Shown here piece after piece: positions 17,942 to 27,053 of a DNA stretch of 64,000 nt (position 1 is its first letter; each line of letters starts with the position of its first letter). The position numbers and the translations under genes were made by a program. The notes beneath the pieces are model-generated. The model saw nothing but the letters and a program-made list of their open reading frames with translations, was not told the origin of the DNA and searched no databases. The stretch is taken from NCBI GenBank assembly GCA_902141825.1, contig CABFPG010000004.1, positions 526,829-590,828 of the forward strand, in the 5' to 3' direction. The stretch comes from Thalassocella blandensis (GTDB lineage Bacteria > Pseudomonadota > Gammaproteobacteria > Pseudomonadales > Cellvibrionaceae).

Positions 17942-18991
17942 TCAATACAGGCGCAAATGAGCGGTCACTTCTTCACGGTCGTGATAGAGCTGCTTAAATC
18001 GCAACTCAAATGGAATGCCGGCGCCATGCAATACATCACCTATTTTTGCTGCAGCATCCATCACTGCCGCATGGCGTTGCTTCATTGGTAACTTTAAGTT
18101 AAATATCGCCTCTTCAAACCAGCGGTTTTCTGCCCAGCGGCAAACCAATGAAGCGACTCTTGCAGGCTTATCTGCAATATCACAAACCAACCAGTAAACA
18201 GATTTTTTGGGGATAAAAACAAAGCCGTCTGCTCGGTGATGATCAACCTGACCACTTTCCATTAGCGCTTCGTCCATCGGACCATTATCTATCGCATCTA
18301 CAAACATACTCTTTTGTACGAGCTGCCACGTCCATCCTCCAGGCGCAGCCCCCAGATCTACCGCTCTAAGTCCCGGCGCAAGACGGCTAGACCACTCCTG
18401 CTTCGGGACAAAATGGTGCCAGGCTTCCTCGAGTTTTAAAGTGGCGCGACTTGGGGCCGATTTGGGCGCACGTAAACGTGGAATGCCGCCGAGCCAGGGA
18501 GAAATATTATCTACACGGCACCGACCAAAATACGCTTTATCACCATCTAAAAACAACAGCTGAGCACACCAGTCGGCATTTGCATCCAGGCGCTTTTTCC
18601 TCTGAAGAAACTGGGTTAAATGTCGGCTTATACTTTTGGACAAAGCGGCAAGTGACTTTCCTTCATTGGTGTCTGCCAGCAAACTCTGCAACGCGGTAAA
18701 CGGCGGGAATTTTTCCGCTTCCAGGGAAAGTGGTGTAACACGATCTTTGACGTCCGGCAGCATCACTGGCGAATGAGCAACAAACCAATGACGAATAAAA
18801 ATTAACTGTGTGAACGGAATGGTACTGACAAACTTTTCCGCCTGATCCTCGGAAGCGCACACATAAGAGACATAACCCGACTTGTCTTTGGCCTTAACAT
18901 AGCCTGTAATTTGGAGCTGCGCCGCGTATTCCTGAAGCTCAGCCACCACTTCTTTTTCAAATCCTGCCCGACAAAGGCAAACCACTTCCAC
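17942..18991 (-). CDS. rlmM: 23S rRNA (cytidine-2498-2'-O)-methyltransferase
   Basis: RlmM (YgdE) 2'-O-methylates C2498 in 23S rRNA. The 349-residue product shows an N-terminal THUMP-like region starting EVVCLCRAGFEKEVVAEL, the linker SRATLKLEEAWHHF and a Rossmann SAM site AVDLGAAPGGWTWQLV. KLPMKQRH and the C-terminal FKQLYHDREEVT complete the conserved K-D-K-E type catalytic set. The start appears to be GTG 18991. It is convergent with the ABM gene and upstream of tusA on the same strand. Confidence 0.95.
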   Translation of the reverse strand: MEVVCLCRAGFEKEVVAELQEYAAQLQITGYVKAKDKSGYVSYVCASEDQAEKFVSTIPFTQLIFIRHWFVAHSPVMLPDVKDRVTPLSLEAEKFPPFTALQSLLADTNEGKSLAALSKSISRHLTQFLQRKKRLDANADWCAQLLFLDGDKAYFGRCRVDNISPWLGGIPRLRAPKSAPSRATLKLEEAWHHFVPKQEWSSRLAPGLRAVDLGAAPGGWTWQLVQKSMFVDAIDNGPMDEALMESGQVDHHRADGFVFIPKKSVYWLVCDIADKPARVASLVCRWAENRWFEEAIFNLKLPMKQRHAAVMDAAAKIGDVLHGAGIPFELRFKQLYHDREEVTAHLRLY

Positions 18992-19147
18992 TCAAAACCC
19001 CTTAACCCTAATTCCGAAATTCAATGATGCACTTATCAAAACTGACATCCATCTAACTTGTCGCCCATGGCAGCAAAATGCGAGGCAATCTGGCGATTGA
19101 TTGTTGATGAATAATGAGAATATTTTTAGGCATACTACGACAAAATA

Positions 19148-19378
19148 TCACATTTCCCCGGTTTGGAAAGCGTCATATTTTGGGAGTAAATTAACAGACT
19201 GCGTGATTTCGTCATATACGACCACGATGCTCCCGGCTTTAACCTGAAGCATAAGGTTATCGACTTTTTCCTCCATGCTTAGTTCGTAAGCTCCATAATC
19301 CGTCCCTTCTCGGGAAATGTAGGATTCCACAATCCCCTGCAATACATCCTTATTTAAACGCTCGATTGGAATGATCAA
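19148..19378 (-). CDS. UPF0270 (YheU) family protein
   Basis: Small 76-residue protein of unknown function. The family pattern is clear: MIIPIERLNKDVLQGIVESY followed by SREGTDYGAYELSMEEKV and a C-terminal VVYDEITQSVNLLPK. The family N-terminus MIIP corresponds here to a TTG codon at 19378, with GGGGT about eight bases upstream and no in-frame ATG, so a TTG start is inferred. Confidence 0.88.
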   Translation of the reverse strand: MIIPIERLNKDVLQGIVESYISREGTDYGAYELSMEEKVDNLMLQVKAGSIVVVYDEITQSVNLLPKYDAFQTGEM

Positions 19379-19550
19379 AGTGCTACCCCAGAGTAAATAA
19401 AGAAAGTGTTATTTTACAGCCCATTATATTCTGCATACTGACGATTAATTTTGTAAGATATATGTGAATTTATCAGATGCACAAGCTGCAGATATTTTGC
19501 AGCACAGGCATTATACTTGGACTTAACACAAACACTACAATGGTTAAACA

Positions 19551-20078
19551 ATGTTCAACAACTTACTGCTAACCGTGGTCAGCGATGATAAACCAGGCAT
19601 CGTCGAAGAGATAGCCAAAGCTGTCGCAGAACATGAAGGAAATTGGCTTGAAAGCCGCTTAGCCCAACTCGGGGGTAAATTTGCCGGCGTGGTTCATGTT
19701 GCTGTGCCGCAAGACCAGGAAAGCGCTGTGCGTGAGGCACTCAATGCGCTCAAGTCCAAGAGCATTTGGATCAATATAGAAGAATACACTGCCAGCAGTG
19801 ATGCCAGCTCGTCTCAAGCGCTGGCCAGTTTCAGCGCCGTTGGCCCTGACCGCCCTGGCATTGTTCGTGAAATCACCCAGGCCTTTACCTCACATCAGAT
19901 TAATGTGGCGGAAATAGAAACATCGCTGTCCAGTATGCCATACAGTGGCGAGCCACTGTTTGAAGCCGAGGGTGTTCTGCAGTTACCGGCGGAGCTGGAT
20001 ATGCAAGACTTGCAGGACACGCTCAACACCATTGCCGATAGCCTCGGCATGGATATCTCGCTGACCAAGAATGATTAA
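19551..20078 (+). CDS. GcvR-like protein with two ACT domains
   Basis: The 175-residue protein consists of two ACT domains. The first is at about 1-80 (NNLLLTVVSDDKPGIVEEIAKAVAE) and the second at about 90-170 (ASFSAVGPDRPGIVREITQAFT). This layout fits the glycine cleavage regulator GcvR, which acts by binding GcvA and sensing glycine. No gcv gene lies in the window, so the role here is uncertain. A TATACT box (19512-19517) and a GCTGCA/TGCAGC inverted repeat (19485-19503) precede the gene. Confidence 0.85.
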   Translation: MFNNLLLTVVSDDKPGIVEEIAKAVAEHEGNWLESRLAQLGGKFAGVVHVAVPQDQESAVREALNALKSKSIWINIEEYTASSDASSSQALASFSAVGPDRPGIVREITQAFTSHQINVAEIETSLSSMPYSGEPLFEAEGVLQLPAELDMQDLQDTLNTIADSLGMDISLTKND

Positions 20079-20095
20079 GCTATTGCACTAAACGC

Positions 20096-20133
20096 CCCAT
20101 CGATTTGCTTCCGGCAGGCAGTGAATCGATGGG
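20096..20133 (+). terminator. Inverted repeat after gcvR-like gene
   Basis: CCCATCGATT (20096-20105) and AATCGATGGG (20124-20133) are perfect complements around an 18-base loop, 18 bases after the stop codon. No T-run follows; a terminator role is likely but not certain. Confidence 0.5.
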
Positions 20134-20462
20134 ACATGAATAGGCATTTAACTACTCGCCATGCACGCTTCCTTGTGGGCTCAATGTCGAAGTGTCGGGC
20201 CACAGCATCCATGCTGATAACGGTCACAAAGGCAAATCCCCAATCCATGTTACGAAGATCTGTGGGACAGCTGTAATCAGACGATCATCACGCCGTGGAT
20301 AGCTCAAGTCTTCTCTCTCGCTCCGTTCAAGAGTGGAAACAAGCAAGAGCAGGTCATTTTTTCAACGCTCCTAAGTTTTCACGTCATGCGTATGCGAAGC
20401 ATTACGATTTATTACAAAAAATTCTCCAACAAAAACACATAAAAAATCAATAAGTTAGCTAG

Positions 20463-20489
20463 TACTTACTCGATTTTACTGTAAGTAAG
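20463..20489 (+). promoter_or_regulatory. Dyad element, candidate MerR-type operator
   Basis: TACTTAC (20463-20469) and GTAAGTA (20481-20487) are inverted around 11 bases; an alternative pairing, CTTACT/AGTAAG, extends to 20489. It lies about 140 bases before the MerR-like start. MerR-family regulators typically bind such dyads inside promoter spacers, but no clear -35/-10 pair was found around it. Confidence 0.35.
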
Positions 20490-20623
20490 ACCAAGGTTTG
20501 TCGGCAATAACCCTTGATTTACGCGTCAAATTACAATCTAATGAGCAAAGTTTGGCCAGACCGGGACAGAGTTTTCTGAACGGAAGCGGTTGCCAACGGA
20601 TATCAAATACAAGGCAGCCGTGT

Positions 20624-20983
20624 ATGCTTATTGGTCAAATTGCGAAAATTACTGGAGTGCCGGTAAAGACGCTTCGTCTCTATGAAAGCGTGGGCTTAAT
20701 CACGCCCGAGACGGATGCAAACGGCGATCTGCAATTCCAGGAATCCCATATCCACGCGATCAAGCTCATTAAAATGGCTCGCGATGTTGGTTTTTCACTA
20801 CGCGAAATTATGGCCGTTCTGAATGATCAATCTCCTTTTAATGACGACGCAGTCGATGAAGCCATAGACATTCTGGATGAGCGATTGCTCAAACTTTCTC
20901 CAGAAGACGACAACTTTCAACAAAAACAACAAACCATCCTCACGCTAAAACGCGAGCTTGAGGCGTTCCTCCTGCCCTCCTGA
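20624..20983 (+). CDS. MerR-family transcriptional regulator
   Basis: DNA-binding regulator with the family's winged helix at its N-terminus: MLIGQIAKITGVPVKTLRLYESVGLI, followed by HAIKLIKMARDVGFSLREIMAVL and a C-terminal coiled coil (DEAIDILDERLLKL, QQKQQTILTLKRELEAFL). ATG 20624 gives 119 residues and starts exactly at the helix-turn-helix; the frame stays open upstream to 20498. There is no cluster of cysteines as in metal sensors of this family, so the ligand is unknown. No obvious target gene is adjacent; gspA follows after 300 bases. Confidence 0.85.
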   Translation: MLIGQIAKITGVPVKTLRLYESVGLITPETDANGDLQFQESHIHAIKLIKMARDVGFSLREIMAVLNDQSPFNDDAVDEAIDILDERLLKLSPEDDNFQQKQQTILTLKRELEAFLLPS

Positions 20984-21285
20984 ACTCCCGGTTGACTGGC
21001 CAGAACATAGTCCTGCCCCCCGAATACAGGTTATTATGCCTGGCAACAGGCTAAGTCCTTTCTGTGCTCAGCAAATCGTTTATTGCAGCCAAAGTTTCCA
21101 TGAAAGTTTCAAAATTACGGCAATATTGGTGGCGCGAAACGTGCAATACTTACACGCTAGCGTAGTCGCCGATTGCTGTATTAATGTGACGGCACAGATT
21201 TTAAGAACGACTTACCAATAACAAGAGCTGCACGGCACTTTTCATTCGCCATAGCCATTAAGCCATTAGGTTAATTAACAAACAC
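20984..21285 (+). other. Intergenic region before gspA
   Basis: About 300 bases without a credible gene. The only structure noted is the 10-bp palindrome ACGCTAGCGT at 21154-21163. No promoter for gspAB was placed with confidence. Confidence 0.4.
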
Positions 21286-22977
21286 ATGTATCAAGATTAT
21301 TTCGGACTGCAAGAACAGGCCTTCTCCATCGCGGTGAACCCTCGTTATCTGTATATGACACAGAAACACAAAGAGGCTCTTGCCCACTTGCTGTATGGCG
21401 TTCAAGGTGGCGGTTTTGTCATGTTGACAGGTGAAGTGGGCACGGGAAAGACCACGATTATCCGCTGCCTGCTGGATCAGTTGCCACAAAATACCGATAT
21501 CGCCATCGTATTAAACCCCATGTCCAACGTTGAGGAAATGCTTTGTACGATCTGCGAAGAACTGGGTGTAAAGCATCATCGCGATAAAAACACCATCAAA
21601 TCATTAACGGATGCATTGCAAGCCTATTTACTGGTCAACCACACCAAAGGCAAAAATACGGTACTGTTGATTGATGAAGCCCAATTACTCTCGGCGGAAG
21701 TCCTCGAACAGATTCGCTTACTGACCAATCTGGAAACATCCACCCAAAAACTTTTACAGATAATTCTGGTGGGGCAACCCGAATTAAATGACTTACTGGC
21801 TCAACCTCGACTACGCCAGTTGTCACAACGAATTACGGCTCGTTTTCATTTAACGCCGTTAACCCTGGAAGAGACATATCAATATATCAGTCACCGTTTG
21901 TCGGTTGCGGGTATGTCAAAAGACAAAACGCCTTTCTCTCCCAAAATTATCAAGCAGATCCATCGCTATACAGGCGGCATTCCCAGAATGATTAACATCC
22001 TCTGCGAACGCGCACTGACGGGTGCTTATGGTCACAATAAATTTCAAGTTGATAGTGAAATTTTTCAACTGGCCAAGAAAGAGGTTGAAGGTAATCGGCA
22101 AAGTACACTTGCGAACAAATCAACACCATCAATTAATGTTTTGTATGTTTTGGGTGGTGCAACCATTGTATTGCTGGTAAGTATTTTGATTGTGCTGTTG
22201 AATATCTTTGGCCCGCAAGACAATAGCACTGGAGCAGGACAGGAAGCGATAACGCGTTCCAAAGGTGAAATAGAACGTAAACCTTCCGCCAGCAGTATGC
22301 CTCCAATTGGCAGTGCCATTGATGCCGATTTCGCTGAAACCGACTACCCCGAAGCCACCAGCAACACACCAAAGTTCGAAGAAGATTACATAATCCCCGA
22401 ACTCACCACAGCTCAAGCAACACTGTTTGACTACCTCCAAATTGAGGTCAATCAAGTCAGCCCACCATGCTGGCAGGTAAGCGAAAGAAACATTCAATGC
22501 AGTGAAGATACATTCACTACCTGGGAAGAACTTAAATTGCTCAACCGTCCAGCGGTCTTATCCCTGATCACGAAAGACAAATTTAAGGCCTATGCCCTGT
22601 TAATAGGAATTCAAGACAAACATGCGCTGCTGCTAGGTCAAGATAAAAAGCGTAACCCCATATTACTGGAAGAAATTGGCCCGCAATGGACGGGCGAAAT
22701 CTTTTACGCCTGGAAAAAGCCCAAAGGCTATGACAAACCGATCGGCATCGGTAGCTCTCACCCAGCCGTCGCTGAAATAGCAGAACAATTTGCTTTGCTG
22801 GATACCCAGCCAAACCCTTTAACCAAAAAAAAGTTTAACCAGGCGCTGCAAGAGCGCATTAAAATTTTCCAACGCGAACACAATCTCATTGCTGATGGCA
22901 TTATCGGCGAACGAACTATCATGAAACTGAACGAAGCTCTCGGGGTAAGTACAACCCTGGAATATCAGTTTTTATAA
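21286..22977 (+). CDS. gspA: GspA/ExeA-type AAA ATPase with peptidoglycan-binding domain
   Basis: GspA works with GspB to place the type II secretion secretin through the peptidoglycan. The 563-residue protein begins MYQDYFGLQEQAFSIAVNPR and has Walker A GEVGTGKT near 48-55 and Walker B TVLLIDEAQLL near 125-135. An RQLSQRITARF sensor and GGIPRMINILCERAL follow. One membrane helix lies at about 283-308. The periplasmic part has a C39-peptidase-like segment (WEELKLLNRPAVLSLI) and a peptidoglycan-binding domain (IKIFQREHNLIADGIIGERTIMKL). gspB follows after 32 bases. Confidence 0.9.
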   Translation: MYQDYFGLQEQAFSIAVNPRYLYMTQKHKEALAHLLYGVQGGGFVMLTGEVGTGKTTIIRCLLDQLPQNTDIAIVLNPMSNVEEMLCTICEELGVKHHRDKNTIKSLTDALQAYLLVNHTKGKNTVLLIDEAQLLSAEVLEQIRLLTNLETSTQKLLQIILVGQPELNDLLAQPRLRQLSQRITARFHLTPLTLEETYQYISHRLSVAGMSKDKTPFSPKIIKQIHRYTGGIPRMINILCERALTGAYGHNKFQVDSEIFQLAKKEVEGNRQSTLANKSTPSINVLYVLGGATIVLLVSILIVLLNIFGPQDNSTGAGQEAITRSKGEIERKPSASSMPPIGSAIDADFAETDYPEATSNTPKFEEDYIIPELTTAQATLFDYLQIEVNQVSPPCWQVSERNIQCSEDTFTTWEELKLLNRPAVLSLITKDKFKAYALLIGIQDKHALLLGQDKKRNPILLEEIGPQWTGEIFYAWKKPKGYDKPIGIGSSHPAVAEIAEQFALLDTQPNPLTKKKFNQALQERIKIFQREHNLIADGIIGERTIMKLNEALGVSTTLEYQFL

Positions 22978-23009
22978 GCGATTAATTTTTCTGGTAAGTT
23001 TTTAATACT

Positions 23010-23909
23010 ATGTCACTGATATTAGATGCATTAAATAAAGCGGATCACGAGCGAAACAAGGAAAGTCCTCCCACAATAAATTCCGCGCATGACGAACCGC
23101 CTGTTTACAGTGCTTCGCCTGAGAAACAACATAAACTGCTTTTTATCGGTTTAATCATTTGTATGGTGGTTATTCTAGCGCTTGGCGCCATACTGGTTTT
23201 AGACAAGAAAGACACGTCAAACTCAGAGTCCTTCCCCATTGCAGATGCCGATCAAACAGCAAAAGGCAATCAACGCCAGTCCGGCCCGGCAGAAAAACCT
23301 CAGCCCCAGAATCAGACACGAAATGCCAGCTCGGCAAACCCGACTGAGGCGACAAAACCCGCGGCAACGGCAACCCCCAATACCACACCAAACCCACAGC
23401 AAAGCAAATATGCTGAAAACCGGAAAAAAATGATTGCTGCGCAGTATGAGCAGGTCAATCAAACCAGGAAAACTGTAGAGACGACGCCTGTACCCGCCTC
23501 GTCACAAGCCCCTGAAGCAGAGCACGCCAAGAAACAACAAGAAGTTGCGGCTATTTACAAAAACCAAGTTAAGCCTACGCCGCAGCCTCAACAAGTGCGG
23601 GCGACACCAAGACCGACTGTCGCACCTCGCCCGACACAACCTCCGGCCAATAAAAACACCTTGGCTGGACACCCCGATATTGGCACCGTTCACGATTTAC
23701 CTTTTGCCACACAAAAACAGCTGCCCACGCTTATGTACCGAGAGCACCACTACCCCAATAACGTGATGCTCAATAAAAAAGTGGTTAGCAAAGGCCAGCA
23801 AATCGAACCGAATCTTTACTTGGAAGAAATTTTGGTGGATGGGATTATTTTAAGATACGAAAAACGTAAGTTTAAGATGCCCCGCTTAAACAGCTGGGTC
23901 AACATGTAA
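23010..23909 (+). CDS. gspB: GspB-type general secretion assembly protein
   Basis: Partner of GspA in secretin assembly. The 299-residue protein starts with the short cytoplasmic motif MSLILDALNKADHERN, then has one membrane helix at about 44-66 (LLFIGLIICMVVILALGAI). A long Pro/Gln/Ala/Thr-rich periplasmic linker follows. The C-terminal T2SSB domain covers the last 70 residues, from LPTLMYREHHYPN through NLYLEEILVDGIILRY. The low-complexity linker is typical of the family. The gene is convergent with mshP, with 76 bases between them. Confidence 0.88.
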   Translation: MSLILDALNKADHERNKESPPTINSAHDEPPVYSASPEKQHKLLFIGLIICMVVILALGAILVLDKKDTSNSESFPIADADQTAKGNQRQSGPAEKPQPQNQTRNASSANPTEATKPAATATPNTTPNPQQSKYAENRKKMIAAQYEQVNQTRKTVETTPVPASSQAPEAEHAKKQQEVAAIYKNQVKPTPQPQQVRATPRPTVAPRPTQPPANKNTLAGHPDIGTVHDLPFATQKQLPTLMYREHHYPNNVMLNKKVVSKGQQIEPNLYLEEILVDGIILRYEKRKFKMPRLNSWVNM

Positions 23910-23985
23910 TATACGGAAGCACTGCAGCCCACAATTATATGTGACAGCTGCACATGACAATGGTATTCAAAGAATGCCGTTGTTT

Positions 23986-24462
23986 TCACAGATAAGCGCT
24001 GACTTCAACTGTACGCTCAGAAACAAAATTACCAGCTCCGCAGGTTGCTGTGCTGGTAATAATATAAAAACTGGTAGGATTTCCTGTCACCGTGTTGCGC
24101 TGGCAACTGATAGCAACTGAACAAGTTTGAAAACTCACAGCAGAAGCGCTGGGAAAACTTTCCATACTGCCAGGCATTGCAGCACAGTTTGTATCACTTG
24201 ACGCACGCTGCTCAACATCAAACACTAAAACATTCATCGCAAACTGCGCTCCCGTTTCTGCGGCATAAAACGCCTGCAATGAAACGCCCTCCAATGTATA
24301 CGCTGTGTTTGACTGGGAAGACATTCGATTGATGGCAATGGCTAAAGCTCCCAGCCCCACCAATATAAACAACGCTAGAGGAATTAAGAAACCAGACTCT
24401 GACTGACTGGGCAACCGAGAAGAACATTTCCGTTGAGCAAAAAAGCTATTATCAAGGAACAT
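23986..24462 (-). CDS. mshP: MSHA biogenesis protein MshP
   Basis: Minor pilin-like component of the MSHA type IV pilus. ATG 24462 (MFLDNSFFAQRKCSS) overlaps mshO by 11 bases and is favoured over the longer frame to 24504. After QSESG a hydrophobic segment FLIPLALFILVGLGALAIAI follows, resembling a prepilin helix but lacking Glu at position 5. The rest is Cys-containing, with YAAETGAQFAMN as in MshP and PilX-like proteins. It is the last gene of the minus-strand pilus cluster. Confidence 0.82.
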   Translation of the reverse strand: MFLDNSFFAQRKCSSRLPSQSESGFLIPLALFILVGLGALAIAINRMSSQSNTAYTLEGVSLQAFYAAETGAQFAMNVLVFDVEQRASSDTNCAAMPGSMESFPSASAVSFQTCSVAISCQRNTVTGNPTSFYIITSTATCGAGNFVSERTVEVSAYL

Positions 24463-25270
24463 TGCGGACCAAAACCTCCTGCTGCAAATCAACGATTGAA
24501 TCATTGCGTGTAAAAGTAAGGTCGATCGACACTATGGTGTTTATATCCTCGGTACCAATAGATATTACAAACGCACTGCTCCCTGTTCCAACGTCTTCCC
24601 CCATTAAATCAGCATCACCTCCGGGACTGACATCTGTAACGACACCAGTATTAAAACCGTAACCAGAATACTGATACAGTTCCGCACCGATCAAACAAAA
24701 ACGCAATGGATCATCGGCAATATATACTCTTTGTTGAACAGAATTACGAATGAAACGATGCGAAGATGACAACGTAATAAATGGGGATGCTGCACCTCCA
24801 TTGAAGCCACTGATGGGGGCACGCCCATTAGGACTTCCATTGGCATATATTTCACTGCCTTGCAACGCCCCGATCACCGCATGCAAGCCAGCACCTGCAC
24901 TGGTCGTAAAGGGTGCGGTATTGATTGTCGTAGTCGCCGGTGCCGAATTTTCCGTATCGGGGACACTGCCGATATACGTTGCGCCGGCCACCATGGGCAT
25001 AAACTCGATACAATTACCGGATGAACTGACGCGAATGCTATTCGGTACCGCATTTCGCAATTGGCGAGTCATTTGTTCAACTACCAGACGCCCCCGGCTG
25101 ATCAGCTTAGAACGCTGCTCCACGTCACGATAACTTTGGATGGTTGAAACCACAAAATGCGAACCGATAGCCGTTAAAATCCCTAAAATCACAATCACGG
25201 AGATCAATTCGACCAAGGTGAAACCGCTACGGTGCCTGAGAACTTTTAACGCTGGACTGGTGACACGCAT
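24452..25270 (-). CDS. mshO: MSHA biogenesis protein MshO (minor pilin)
   Basis: Prepilin-like protein of 272 residues with a type IV prepilin cleavage motif, RHRSG before FTLVELISVIVILGILTAIG including the conserved Glu5. The longer C-terminal domain and its position between mshD and mshP identify it as MshO, a minor pilin or tip component. Its ATG at 25270 overlaps the mshD stop (TAATG), so translation is coupled. Confidence 0.9.
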   Translation of the reverse strand: MRVTSPALKVLRHRSGFTLVELISVIVILGILTAIGSHFVVSTIQSYRDVEQRSKLISRGRLVVEQMTRQLRNAVPNSIRVSSSGNCIEFMPMVAGATYIGSVPDTENSAPATTTINTAPFTTSAGAGLHAVIGALQGSEIYANGSPNGRAPISGFNGGAASPFITLSSSHRFIRNSVQQRVYIADDPLRFCLIGAELYQYSGYGFNTGVVTDVSPGGDADLMGEDVGTGSSAFVISIGTEDINTIVSIDLTFTRNDSIVDLQQEVLVRNVP

Positions 25271-25767
25271 TAGAAATTCACCTTATATGCACTCAACTGG
25301 ATAGCCGAGCTACCTGGCACGGTTACCGTAACGGTGATTCGACGAGCATTAGCGTTTCCGATCGTAGTGGATAATTCATCCCCCGCCTCTACAACTATCA
25401 CGGAAATTGTATGGTTGGGATGCGAAGTGTTGCTATAGCCGTTAAAGTCACCAACATCATCATAATCGCCATCCGCAACAATACCAGCACAAGGCACACC
25501 TGCAGAGGTGTTACAGGCAGGCACTCCGCCGCTCGGAGTGTTTTCATCAAACTTTCGACTTAATATTTCATCCAGCTGTGCTTGCGCAAGTTCTAAAGCG
25601 CGCGTGCGAACTACCGGGTCAACACTATTTTCAACTGCGGCGCTGAACACTTTCACAACAGCTCCCAACGCAATACTCACGACAACAATAAACACCAGTG
25701 TTTCAATCAAGGAAACACCGTTTTGCCGTAGTTTTGTATTCTGGGATGATTGCTGCATATCAGGCAT
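25270..25767 (-). CDS. mshD: MSHA pilin protein MshD
   Basis: Minor pilin of 165 residues. The prepilin motif is RQNG before VSLIETLVFIVVVSIALGA, with Glu5 present and Val in place of the usual Phe at position 1. The helix continues RTRALELAQAQLDEILSRKFDE, a segment typical of MshD/PilV-like minor pilins. It follows mshC after about 90 bases and is coupled to mshO. Confidence 0.9.
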   Translation of the reverse strand: MPDMQQSSQNTKLRQNGVSLIETLVFIVVVSIALGAVVKVFSAAVENSVDPVVRTRALELAQAQLDEILSRKFDENTPSGGVPACNTSAGVPCAGIVADGDYDDVGDFNGYSNTSHPNHTISVIVVEAGDELSTTIGNANARRITVTVTVPGSSAIQLSAYKVNF

Positions 25768-25857
25768 TTACATGTTTATCACGTACAAGCAGCATACATC
25801 TGCCTGCACTGTCCTCATCACATTAGCTTATTGCTATACAGTATAGATCAGTGAATT

Positions 25858-26280
25858 TTAATTCACATATCCGGCGGAAGAGACAGTGATTTGAACGGTC
25901 TCCGATCCTTGCGACAAAGTTAAAGTGGACGCTGAAGTTTTTCCGAGTCGATCAAAGGTAAACTCGGTTTCAGTTAAGGTCTGGTCATTCCCGAGGGTAA
26001 TCGGGAAACGCGCATCGCCAACTGTGGTGCTATTGCCATCCACTTGCACATCCACTTCGTTGGTATTTGAAATAACAAGCTTTACTTCTGCGTCGGTAGC
26101 CATTGCCAACTGTTGAGCCATAAAAAAAGCCGAGACCACTTGGTCTCGGCTTGATTGTAGTTTCATACCAGTCGTATTGACGCTGCTGTTCTTTATGATG
26201 CTGCCGCCAATCACTCCTATAATTAACAGGATTGCAATTAACTCGATTAAACTAAACCCTTCGTTAGCCTTAGGTGTCAT
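25858..26280 (-). CDS. mshC: MSHA pilin protein MshC
   Basis: Minor pilin of 140 residues. The N-terminus MTPKANEG before FSLIELIAILLIIGVIGGS is a classic prepilin leader with Gly at -1 and Glu at +5. The C-terminal domain (GDARFPITLGNDQTLTETEF) resembles the GspH/MshC fold and is rather short. It lies 41 bases downstream of the major pilin gene, in the place where mshC is expected. Confidence 0.87.
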   Translation of the reverse strand: MTPKANEGFSLIELIAILLIIGVIGGSIIKNSSVNTTGMKLQSSRDQVVSAFFMAQQLAMATDAEVKLVISNTNEVDVQVDGNSTTVGDARFPITLGNDQTLTETEFTFDRLGKTSASTLTLSQGSETVQITVSSAGYVN

Positions 26281-26321
26281 AAACCAAAACTAATTAAGAA
26301 CAAGTTCAATCTATCCAAAGT

Positions 26322-26723
26322 TTATGGTGTGTACCCTGCCGCGCCGATTAAGGCAAACGTTGCCGTTTTAGTTGCATCATTCGCATTGGTGAGCGTGCAT
26401 GTCACTGTTGCCTTACTTCCAACTGATTGATCGTCAAGCGTGTACCCACTGGGAAGCCCTCCTGCCAACAAATCTCCGCTCGTGTTGCAGTTCGCAATAT
26501 TGACATAAGGATCTGTGCTTAATCCCGCTTCAGTCGCAATCGCCACGGCATGATTTAACGCCGAGGCACTTTCAATTGATCCAGCAATACTAGATACTGC
26601 TGCAGTTTCAGCTTCATCTGAAAGATCAATAAATTTGGGCACGGCAGTCGCGGCCAGAATACCAATAATTACCATCACTGCGATAAGCTCAATGAGAGTA
26701 AAACCAGATTGTTGATTACGCAT
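26322..26723 (-). CDS. mshA: MSHA major pilin (MshA/MshB type)
   Basis: Type IV prepilin forming the pilus shaft. In 133 residues it has a short leader MRNQQSG, then FTLIELIAVMVIIGILAATA with Glu5. The segment VPKFIDLSDEAETAAVSSIAGSI is typical of MSHA pilins. Two Cys near the C-terminus (NCNTSG and TCTLTN) could form the D-region disulfide. RBS GGAG lies seven bases before ATG 26723. Only one such pilin gene is present, so MshA and MshB cannot be told apart; mshA is used by position. Confidence 0.9.
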   Translation of the reverse strand: MRNQQSGFTLIELIAVMVIIGILAATAVPKFIDLSDEAETAAVSSIAGSIESASALNHAVAIATEAGLSTDPYVNIANCNTSGDLLAGGLPSGYTLDDQSVGSKATVTCTLTNANDATKTATFALIGAAGYTP

Positions 26724-27053
26724 AAAGTTTCTCCGAAAAACCTCACTAAATTGTTAATAACCACGGCTTTGGGATTAACCCCTTCACAAAAACACAACCG
26801 GAATGTATTGCGTTTTTAAAACCTCAATATCGAGAAATAACTCGTTTACTACACCAATAATAGTCAAAGAAATAAAAGTCATCCGACAATATGCGAATAA
26901 ATAATCAAAAAAATTATTACTTTGCTTATGTCTATATAAATTAATTTGCGATTTCAGTTTTTTTAGCACGATATCTTTATAAAACGCAGAACTGATCGAC
27001 GTTTTTTAGAGAATTTATTTCCGAATGGAATAATGGACAAGGTTACCTACACA
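26724..27053 (-). other. AT-rich region between mshG and mshA
   Basis: This 330-base, AT-rich interval separates the assembly genes from the pilin genes and is the likely place for a separate pilin promoter. A 61-codon frame at 26784-26969 has no recognisable features. No clean sigma70 or sigma54 site was found by eye. Confidence 0.45.

Larger units (their letters stand above)
20079..20623. other. Intergenic region between gcvR-like and merR-like genes
   Basis: This 545-base stretch contains no credible gene. It holds an inverted repeat just after the gcvR-like stop (20096-20133) and a symmetric operator-like element at 20463-20487; the rest shows nothing recognisable. Confidence 0.5.

Noticed and set aside
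26784..26969. Minus-strand 61-codon frame between mshG and mshA, considered as mshF
   Set aside because: The length is far below MshF, there is no matching motif, and the AT-rich composition is that of an intergenic region.
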